Below are positions 1 through 5,045 of a stretch of 5,045 nt of DNA, in pieces. A program made the position numbers and the translations under genes. The notes under the pieces are model-generated. The model was not told the DNA's origin. It saw only the letters and a program-made list of their open reading frames with translations, and made no database searches. Positions within the stretch are counted from its first letter, which is position 1; each line of letters opens with the position of its first letter. This DNA comes from Desulfobulbaceae bacterium (GTDB taxonomy: Bacteria; Desulfobacterota; Desulfobulbia; Desulfobulbales; Desulfobulbaceae), in assembly GCA_026990725.1 (NCBI GenBank), contig JALXCX010000303.1, positions 1 through 5,045 on the forward strand. Reading direction: 5' to 3'.

Positions 1-961
1 AGGCGTGACATCTACGGAAAATATTGTTCCGTGCATTACCCCACCGAACATAGAATCCTCCGCCATCCAGGTTTTTTGCTACACAGTCTTCAACGAGATT
101 ATTTTCTGCCGCCTCTTTAAATCCTATACCATGGCCGTTGTGGGGATAAGAGGGATCATTATAGACTTTATCAGGGACAATACGTTCTATGGTACATCCT
201 CGAATAATATTGTTGTTGCCTGAGACGACGATGTAATAATCTGTTCCGTCGGCACCGGCATCATCATCCACTTCGTTGCTGTATACCCTGGTCTTTTCAA
301 CTGTATTATTATTGCCAAGAATAGAAATACCTTCGGCATTGGCATTAACAATGACACAGTTTTTTATCAGGTTAAACGATGAGTTTTTCAGGGTAATTCC
401 CTGGCCGGAATACTCATAGCCGCCAGGAGGGCCAAGTTGACCAAGTGTTACAGCAATGATATTTTCAAGAATACAATGGTGGTTATCTGCACTCAACTGG
501 ACGGCAACGGCATATTTGGTGATCTGGAAATTGCGAATTGTAATGTATGGAGCCTGGATATCAAAGGCAACCCCTGCTGCCCGGTTTCCGCCGTCAAACA
601 GCGGCATTACTCGTGCCTGCAAAGGATCGTTTAAATGATAGTCGAGTGCCGGGTTGTCAGGGGGAACATTGGTATATCCCTCAAATATGACCGGGTTATT
701 ACTCGTGCCGCCCCGTGTGAAAATGACCTCACCACTGTAGACATCAGAGTCGGACGTGCCTGCTTTTACATAAACAATGTCTCCTGGCTGAACAAGAGGT
801 GAAGACGCAGCAAAAGCAAGTGTTTTCCAGGGAGATGAAATCGAGGTCCCGTTGTTGTTGGCATCATCACCATTAAGGGCCACGTAAAATTCTGTTGCCT
901 GGGTAAAGGATGAAATGGCTAATGATACAAAGAGTATGAGCAGGATCGGTGTATATTTCAT
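1..961 (-). CDS. Secreted right-handed parallel beta-helix protein, 3' end cut by the window edge
   Basis: An open frame of 320 codons starts at 961 and is still open at base 1, so the C-terminus is missing. An in-frame TAA lies directly before the ATG (962-964), so this is the earliest possible start; no good Shine-Dalgarno is visible. Residues 1-22 look like a signal peptide: MKYT, a hydrophobic stretch PILLILFVSLAI, then a likely cut after SSFTQA. Residues 24-100 resemble the N-cap of DUF1565/pectate-lyase-fold proteins: FYVALNGDD, SSPWKTLAFA, QPGDIVYVKAG and NPVIFEGY. From about residue 137 short beta coils repeat, with NNxhxxC-type turns at Cys163, Cys202, Cys256, Cys293 and Cys318. Proteins of this fold are usually exported polysaccharide-active enzymes or surface proteins. 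No catalytic residues can be assigned, so the substrate is unknown. It is probably transcribed separately from the glmM operon. Confidence 0.85.
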   Translation of the reverse strand, partial: MKYTPILLILFVSLAISSFTQATEFYVALNGDDANNNGTSISSPWKTLAFAASSPLVQPGDIVYVKAGTSDSDVYSGEVIFTRGGTSNNPVIFEGYTNVPPDNPALDYHLNDPLQARVMPLFDGGNRAAGVAFDIQAPYITIRNFQITKYAVAVQLSADNHHCILENIIAVTLGQLGPPGGYEYSGQGITLKNSSFNLIKNCVIVNANAEGISILGNNNTVEKTRVYSNEVDDDAGADGTDYYIVVSGNNNIIRGCTIERIVPDKVYNDPSYPHNGHGIGFKEAAENNLVEDCVAKNLDGGGFYVRWGNARNNIFRRCHA

Positions 962-983
962 TTATGAAAAATATGACGACTTG

Positions 984-1013
984 ATGATATTTTATAGTGA
1001 TCGGGGGTTGCAA
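984..1013 (-). promoter_or_regulatory. Weak sigma70-like promoter candidate for the beta-helix gene
   Basis: On the minus strand TTGCAA (1008-1013, 4 of 6 to TTGACA) and TATCAT (984-989, 5 of 6 to TATAAT) are 18 bp apart, upstream of the ATG at 961. The predicted leader would be only about 16 nt, and the region is AT-rich, so a chance match is quite possible. Confidence 0.2.
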
Positions 1014-1045
1014 ATCTAATCCACTTTTTTTGTTCCCTCAACGTG

Positions 1046-1077
1046 GACAAGGGGGCTCTTTTTTTTCAGCCCCTGTC
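1046..1077 (-). terminator. Imperfect hairpin between glmM and the beta-helix gene, possible terminator
   Basis: GGGGCT (1052-1057) pairs with AGCCCC (1068-1073), and the outer arms GACA (1046-1049) and TGTC (1074-1077) pair after a 2-nt bulge. The loop is a 10-nt pyrimidine tract containing eight T. It lies about 70 bp beyond the glmM stop, where an operon terminator would be expected. It lacks an immediate U tract on the minus strand (A-runs fall in the loop and further downstream), so it is not a canonical intrinsic terminator. It may instead be a Rho-assisted or mRNA 3'-end structure. Confidence 0.35.
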
Positions 1078-1149
1078 ATAAGGATTTTTTGTGGCTTCCG
1101 AATAATTAATCTGCAGTGATGTTTTTCCCGTCTGGTGGGGGCAACCTTT

Positions 1150-2499
1150 TTATCGGTTTGCTCTGCGGATTACATCGCAGAGTTCAAGGGCAATGGCGGT
1201 AATCTCCTTGCTGTCTTCCCCCTCTGCCATGACCCGGATTACCGGTTCGGTTCCTGAGGGGCGGACAAGAATTCTGCCCCGTTTGCCAAGCTGTTGTTCG
1301 GCAGCAAGTAATGCCTCGGAAAAGCCGGTAATCTGTTCAGGTGCAATTTTTGACGACATGCGCACGTTTTCCAGGACCTGAGGATAGGTCGTCATGATAT
1401 CAGCAAGTTCTGAGAGGGGGCGTTTTTTCTTGATCATTATTGAGAGCAGCTGTAGCCCGGCCTGAATTCCATCTCCGGTGGTGTTATGATCAAGAAAGAC
1501 CAGATGCCCTGACTGCTCGCCGCCAAAGTTATACCCTTTGGCACGCATGGTTTCCACAACGTATCGATCCCCAACCTGCGTCCGGACAAGTTTCCCGCCC
1601 ATTTGGGTCATGGCTTTTTCCAGGCCCATGTTACTCATCACCGTGGCCACCAGGGTTTTTTTCTTCAGTTTTCTCCGGCTGAGCAGGTCAGAGGCGCAGA
1701 TGGCCATGATATGATCTCCGTCGACAATTTCACCTTTTTCGTCGCAGACAATCAGCCGGTCACCGTCACCGTCAAGGGCCAGGCCAATATCAGCGCCCAG
1801 TTGTTTGACCTTCTCGGCCATAACTTCCGGGTGCAGAGCTCCACAGTCACGGTTGATATTCTTGCCGTCTGGAGAAACACCAATACAGGTAACTTTTGCA
1901 CCAAGTTCAGAAAAAACATAGGGCGCTACTTTATAGGTTGCGCCATGCGCACAATCAAGGACAATATGAAAATCATCAAGCGTATATTTTACCGGAAAAG
2001 TATGCTTTAAAAAAACAATATAGCGCCCCCGGGAATCTTCAATCCGGGTCGCCTTGCCCACTTCATCCGCGACAGGTCTTAAGGCAGCCATTTTTTGTGA
2101 AAAAATAAGATCTTCAATGTCGAGCTCGACTTCATCGGGCAGCTTAAAACCGTCTCTTGAAAAGATTTTTATTCCGTTATCCTGAAAAGGGTTATGCGAG
2201 GCGGAAATAACAACACCGGCATCCGCCCGCATGGACGTGGTAATAAAGGCAATACCCGGTGTGGGCAGGGGGCCGAGCAGCTGCACGTCAACGCCCATGG
2301 AGCATACGCCTGCTGCCAGTGCATTTTCTATCATATAGCCAGAGAGCCTGGTGTCTTTGCCAATAACAATGTGGTGTCCTTTTGTCTGGGTTTTGACAAT
2401 AAAAGCAATGGCTCGGCCAATCTGCATGGCAATTTCTGTTGTCATGGGATAGTTGTTTGCTACCCCCCGCACACCATCTGTTCCAAAGAGTTGTCGCAT
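1150..2499 (-). CDS. glmM: Phosphoglucosamine mutase GlmM
   Basis: A cytosolic alpha-D-phosphohexomutase that interconverts glucosamine-6-phosphate and glucosamine-1-phosphate, the step before UDP-GlcNAc in peptidoglycan and LPS synthesis. The 449 residues match the usual family length. It opens with MRQLFGTDGVRG, typical of GlmM rather than ManB/PGM. The phosphoserine loop SASHNP puts the catalytic Ser at residue 101; the Mg-binding loop DGDGDR is at 243-248, the sugar-binding GEQSG at 327-331 and the C-terminal phosphate-binding RPSGTEP at 413-419. All signature residues are present, so it should be active. It is last in the operon; its ATG shares a base with the stop of the upstream YbbR gene (TAATG) and has a Shine-Dalgarno 7 nt upstream, pointing to translational coupling. 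In characterised bacteria GlmM binds CdaA and inhibits c-di-AMP synthesis; that this happens here is inferred from context. Confidence 0.97.
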   Translation of the reverse strand: MRQLFGTDGVRGVANNYPMTTEIAMQIGRAIAFIVKTQTKGHHIVIGKDTRLSGYMIENALAAGVCSMGVDVQLLGPLPTPGIAFITTSMRADAGVVISASHNPFQDNGIKIFSRDGFKLPDEVELDIEDLIFSQKMAALRPVADEVGKATRIEDSRGRYIVFLKHTFPVKYTLDDFHIVLDCAHGATYKVAPYVFSELGAKVTCIGVSPDGKNINRDCGALHPEVMAEKVKQLGADIGLALDGDGDRLIVCDEKGEIVDGDHIMAICASDLLSRRKLKKKTLVATVMSNMGLEKAMTQMGGKLVRTQVGDRYVVETMRAKGYNFGGEQSGHLVFLDHNTTGDGIQAGLQLLSIMIKKKRPLSELADIMTTYPQVLENVRMSSKIAPEQITGFSEALLAAEQQLGKRGRILVRPSGTEPVIRVMAEGEDSKEITAIALELCDVIRRANR

Positions 2500-3515
2500 T
2501 ATTGAGCCTTCTTTTTTTTGGATTGTTTTTTGGGTTGAGGTTTCTTAACCGGTGACACGCGAACTTGGAGTGGTTTATGAGATTTAATGGTTATCGGTTC
2601 ATGCCCCGGAACGGAAACACCAGTGACCATCACCGGCATTTCCTGTGTTTTTTGGATGTCGTTTGCATTGACATAAGCCCTGAAGAGCATTGCAGGAACT
2701 GGAGTGTCCCGAATAAGATTCTCGGCAATTTCTGCAACAACAGAGATGGTATGAGGTCGTATCCTGACAGATTGAGATGATTCTCTGGCATTCACAGGGA
2801 TCTTTCTAATTGTTTTGGTGATCATTTTTTCCTTGACCGTAATTTTGGCGACCACCACGGTTTCTCCAATCAGATCGATAAATTCGACAGGCAGGTTAAG
2901 ATGGACCGGCAGGGTGATTGAATGGTTGAGATTATTGACATTGATTACGTATGTTTTTAACGACCTTGCCGGGTTGAGAACAGTTTGTGGGCCGGTAACA
3001 ACAATTTTGTCGGGTTCAAGGGTTATTTTGTCAAGCACGTATCCCGGGGAGACTTTACCTTCGGTGACAGTGGTAATTGGCAGAGCTTTTTGAATGAGCC
3101 TGTCAATGGTCAGAGTGATGTTTGCGGGCTGGAGCTGCAAAACGCTTATGCCCTGGGGCAGAGGAATCGATTCTTTTGTATTTTTAATGACGATGGCCCC
3201 GGGTTCTGCGGTTGAGAGGTCAACCGGTCGAGAAAGATTACGATTTTTCAGATTTTGAATGATACTGCGGGGGCCTCGTACTGTCACATCAAGCTGTTTC
3301 TTGAAATTATTGGAAATGGCAAGATTTGCCGGTAAATTGAGAATCTCAATGGGAACCTGGATATTCATGTCCACCTGGTCTTCCCCGACGACAAAATACC
3401 AGAGAAGTGTGCCAAGACAGAGCGAAATAATTTTGAGCAGCAGGTCTTTTCTGCTGGCTTTGCCGGTCAGCCTTCTTCTGAAAGACCGTTTTTCCTGTTG
3501 ATCCAGTTTTTCCAT
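2499..3515 (-). CDS. cdaR: YbbR-domain membrane protein, CdaA regulator (CdaR-like)
   Basis: The 338-residue protein has a basic cytoplasmic N-terminus (about 1-25, with SFRRRLTGK), one membrane helix (about 26-43, LLKIISLCLGTLLWYFVV) and a long beta-rich extracytoplasmic part. Three YbbR-like repeats can be drawn at about 48-138, 143-228 and 232-320; each has a pattern like VPIEILNLP, LPITTVTEG or IPVNARE followed by a VTVRGP or IVVTGP turn. The tail from 322 is Lys-rich (KKPQPKKQSKKKKAQ). In Gram-positive bacteria CdaR binds CdaA and modulates cyclase activity; position directly between cdaA and glmM supports the same role here. The ATG at 3515 lies inside cdaA, giving a 49-bp overlap. No later ATG, GTG or TTG precedes the membrane helix, so this start is the only reasonable one although its Shine-Dalgarno is poor. 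Family assignment is firm; the regulatory role is inferred. Confidence 0.9.
   Translation of the reverse strand: MEKLDQQEKRSFRRRLTGKASRKDLLLKIISLCLGTLLWYFVVGEDQVDMNIQVPIEILNLPANLAISNNFKKQLDVTVRGPRSIIQNLKNRNLSRPVDLSTAEPGAIVIKNTKESIPLPQGISVLQLQPANITLTIDRLIQKALPITTVTEGKVSPGYVLDKITLEPDKIVVTGPQTVLNPARSLKTYVINVNNLNHSITLPVHLNLPVEFIDLIGETVVVAKITVKEKMITKTIRKIPVNARESSQSVRIRPHTISVVAEIAENLIRDTPVPAMLFRAYVNANDIQKTQEMPVMVTGVSVPGHEPITIKSHKPLQVRVSPVKKPQPKKQSKKKKAQ
2507..2513 (-). promoter_or_regulatory. Ribosome binding site of glmM inside the ybbR 3' end
   Basis: AAGAAGG on the minus strand lies 7 nt before the glmM ATG (2497-2499), inside the last codons of the YbbR gene. This supports the chosen glmM start. 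It also overlaps the 3' end of a slippery A-run (2511-2519). Confidence 0.6.
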
Positions 3516-4279
3516 AAAGGAGTATTGTTCCCCCGGTTGCGAAAGATTTGTTGAAGTTCGCTGGTGAGCTTTTCTTCATCGGACAGCGGCGTTATCTTGC
3601 CGTTTTGTACAATTGATATTTCCTGTGTTTCTTCTGAAACCACAAGAATGACAGCATCTGTTTCTTCTGAAAGACCAAGAGCCGCCCTGTGTCTGGTGCC
3701 GTACCGTTTGGCGATGGTCGGATTCTTGGACAGAGGTAAAAGGCAGCCTGCGGAGTGGATTCGTCCATGCCGGATAATGACCCCACCATCATGCATGGGT
3801 GACATGGGGAAAAAAATAGCAACCAGTAGTTCGTGCAGCAGATTGGCATCAAGCACAAAACCGGATTCTATATAGTCTCGCAGACCGTTGTCCCGTTCAA
3901 TTATTATAAGCGCTCCGATACGCCGTCTGGCCATGTAGACCGCCGCAGAAATGACTTCGCCCAGATCGTGAGCCGCCATGTCATGAGATTTCTTAAACGG
4001 TGTTTTGCCCATCTGGGTCAAGGCCCGTCGGATGTCACGTTGAAAAACAATGATAATAATCAGCAGAATAGAACTTAAAAACGTTTGCAGCAACCAGTGC
4101 AAAGTCAGGAGGTTGAGTTGGCTTGAGATAAAGTAGATCACAGAAATAACAATTATTCCTGCAAGCATCTGGACTGCCCGTGTACCCTGTATAAGAAGGA
4201 TTGCTCGGTAGATAATGTAGGAAACAATCAGGATATCAGCAATATCCTGCCACCTGAGGGAACTGATGATGTCAGGCAT
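3467..4279 (-). CDS. cdaA: Membrane-bound diadenylate cyclase CdaA (DisA_N domain)
   Basis: Condenses two ATP into cyclic di-AMP at the inner face of the membrane. The 270 residues match the CdaA length. Three N-terminal membrane helices lie at about 13-30, 37-54 and 62-79 (the last rich in Leu and Ile, SSILLIIIIVFQ), followed by a linker and the DAC domain from about 100 to 245. Nucleotide-binding motifs are visible: MHDGGVII (Asp164-Gly165-Gly166, where most members have DGA) and GTRHRAA (Arg196-His197-Arg198), then LGLSEETDAVILVVSEETQ typical of the family. The ATG at 4279 is preceded by GGTGA 9 nt upstream, which fits the 3' part of an extended Shine-Dalgarno. It is the first gene of cdaA-ybbR-glmM and is transcribed away from prmA. 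The three membrane helices separate it from DisA and CdaS. Confidence 0.95.
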   Translation of the reverse strand: MPDIISSLRWQDIADILIVSYIIYRAILLIQGTRAVQMLAGIIVISVIYFISSQLNLLTLHWLLQTFLSSILLIIIIVFQRDIRRALTQMGKTPFKKSHDMAAHDLGEVISAAVYMARRRIGALIIIERDNGLRDYIESGFVLDANLLHELLVAIFFPMSPMHDGGVIIRHGRIHSAGCLLPLSKNPTIAKRYGTRHRAALGLSEETDAVILVVSEETQEISIVQNGKITPLSDEEKLTSELQQIFRNRGNNTPLWKNWINRKNGLSEEG

Positions 4280-4345
4280 GGACGTTGGTCACCGGTGGTT
4301 GAGATGTAATTTAAGAAATATCCTTTATTCTCTATAATTTAGCAT

Positions 4346-4351
4346 GTTATA
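4346..4351 (-). promoter_or_regulatory. Possible -10 element for the cdaA operon
   Basis: TATAAC on the minus strand (5 of 6 to TATAAT) sits about 67 bp before the cdaA ATG in the AT-rich divergent gap, within the perfect palindrome GTTATAAC (4346-4353). No convincing -35 hexamer lies at 16-18 bp, so this is only a candidate. Confidence 0.2.
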
Positions 4352-4400
4352 ACGGTCTTGAACAGAAAAAATAAAGAAACCCTGTGATTTTCCCGAGTTC

Positions 4401-4429
4401 TGGAGTATTTTTTACCTCCTCTTTATAAT
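4401..4429 (+). promoter_or_regulatory. Candidate promoter of prmA
   Basis: A perfect TATAAT lies at 4424-4429 and a poor -35 (TGGAGT, 3 of 6) at 4401-4406, with 17 bp between them. Transcription would start near 4436, giving a leader of about 30 nt to the ATG at 4466. A second TATAAT at 4333-4338 is further away and has an equally weak -35. Confidence 0.35.
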
Positions 4430-4465
4430 TTCAGCTGTTTTTGCGAATTTTTCTAAGAGTGTCTA

Positions 4466-5045
4466 ATGCTTTGCCCACCATATAACCGATATAACCGTCT
4501 GCATGTCTATTATCTTGATCGCTGTGATCTGCCTGCAATACATGATCCCGATCTGATTGGTATCTGGATTGAAGATGAAACAGCAATTCTTTTTTTCCAC
4601 AAGGCCAAAGAAACATTTATTGCCCAACTGTGTCGCAGCACCGGGGCTGCCATCGTCTATCAGGCTGAGCTTGGTTATGCAGACTGGGAGGCGGGGGTCG
4701 AGATAACCTCATTTACGACCAAGAGTTTATGTGTTCGTCCTGTCTGGGAGCCTGCTGTTGATATCGGGGCCGGTATGAACGAAATTATTCTTGATCCAAG
4801 TGTCATTTTTGGCTCCGGTTTTCATGCGACAACCCGGCTTTGCCTGGAAACCCTTGAGCTTATTCTGCTGGAATCCGGCATGACCATTAACAGCGTTCTT
4901 GATCTCGGAACCGGCACCGGGCTGCTGGCCATTGCGGCTGCAAAACTAGGGGTGAAGCGGGTTGTGGCTCTTGATAACAATCCCCTGGCAATTGAGGTAG
5001 CCAGACATAATGTCAAACTCAACGGTTGCGAAGGTGTCGTTGATA
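4466..5045 (+). CDS. prmA: Ribosomal protein L11 methyltransferase-like (PrmA), 3' end cut by the window edge
   Basis: A SAM-dependent class I methyltransferase of the PrmA family, which trimethylates ribosomal protein L11 in the cytosol. The 193 codons present cover the N-terminal domain (about 1-105) and the first half of the Rossmann domain. The linker motif DPSVIFGSGFHATTR (110-124) corresponds to the family's DPxxAFGTGxHxTT. SAM-binding motif I is VLDLGTGTGLLAIAA (144-158), and the acidic residue after strand 2 is in ALDNNP (Asp170). The downstream NPPY-type motif is beyond the edge. The N-terminal domain is shorter than the roughly 130 residues usual in E. coli PrmA. ATG 4466 is the first start after an in-frame TAA at 4454-4456, with a weak AAGAG 6 nt upstream. 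L11 as the substrate is inferred from family; a relative acting on another protein is possible. Confidence 0.9.
   Translation, partial: MLCPPYNRYNRLHVYYLDRCDLPAIHDPDLIGIWIEDETAILFFHKAKETFIAQLCRSTGAAIVYQAELGYADWEAGVEITSFTTKSLCVRPVWEPAVDIGAGMNEIILDPSVIFGSGFHATTRLCLETLELILLESGMTINSVLDLGTGTGLLAIAAAKLGVKRVVALDNNPLAIEVARHNVKLNGCEGVVD
4481..4498 (+). repeat. 9-bp tandem duplication in the prmA N-terminus
   Basis: TATAACCGA is followed directly by TATAACCGT, 8 of 9 bases identical and in frame, giving Tyr-Asn-Arg twice at residues 6-11 of PrmA. Confidence 0.7.

Noticed and set aside
437..638. Two overlapping plus-strand frames of about 60 codons in the beta-helix region
   Set aside because: The minus-strand frame has a signal peptide and repeated coil motifs and stays open for 961 bases; the plus frames are its shadows.
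1603..2010. Plus-strand open frame of 135 codons opposite glmM
   Set aside because: It is antisense to a fully conserved GlmM, has low-complexity composition and matches no family I recognise.
3346..3579. Minus-strand open frame across the cdaA-ybbR junction
   Set aside because: It is the third frame of two real overlapping genes and encodes nothing recognisable.
4333..4338. Perfect TATAAT on the plus strand as the prmA promoter
   Set aside because: It is over 120 bp from the gene with a poor -35; the TATAAT at 4424 is better placed.
4431..4616. Minus-strand open frame of 61 codons opposite the prmA start
   Set aside because: It lies antisense to the well-supported PrmA N-terminus and has no domain or RBS.
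1..5045. CRISPR array, insertion sequence, tRNA or rRNA gene, riboswitch
   Set aside because: I saw no regularly spaced repeats, transposase motifs, terminal inverted repeats or tRNA-like cloverleaf, and the gaps are too short for most riboswitches; the possible ydaO-type c-di-AMP riboswitch consensus is not seen before cdaA.

Overview
The window carries four protein genes. Three read leftward as one operon: cdaA, a YbbR-domain gene (cdaR-like) and glmM. This is the membrane-bound diadenylate cyclase (c-di-AMP synthase), its membrane-anchored partner, and the phosphoglucosamine mutase that makes glucosamine-1-phosphate for the cell wall. The order cdaA-cdaR-glmM is best known from Gram-positive bacteria and also occurs in several diderm phyla. 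Protein style, moderate GC with AT-rich gaps, and the divergent prmA-type methyltransferase suggest a Desulfobacterota-like (former Deltaproteobacteria) diderm. That placement is an inference from sequence style, not a database result.

Layout: bases 1-961 (minus) hold the N-terminal 320 codons of a secreted right-handed beta-helix protein that runs off the left edge. Bases 962-1149 are an intergenic gap with an imperfect hairpin at 1046-1077 and a weak promoter candidate for the beta-helix gene. Bases 1150-4279 (minus) are the compact operon. cdaA overlaps ybbR by 49 bp, and the ybbR stop and glmM start share one base (TAATG). Bases 4280-4465 are a short AT-rich divergent promoter region. From 4466 (plus) a ribosomal protein L11 methyltransferase-like gene (prmA) runs off the right edge.

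How the genes fit together: CdaA makes c-di-AMP from ATP at the membrane. In characterised systems YbbR/CdaR and GlmM bind CdaA and modulate its activity, linking wall-precursor synthesis to osmotic and turgor control. The tight overlaps here suggest translational coupling and co-regulated dosage. The flanking genes have no obvious functional link to this module.

No mobile element, CRISPR array, RNA gene or clearly new system is visible. The points most worth a second look are a canonical A_AAA_AAG slippery heptamer at the end of ybbR whose -1 frame opens directly into glmM, a DGG in place of the usual DGA motif in CdaA, and the NNxhxxC coil motif of the beta-helix protein.
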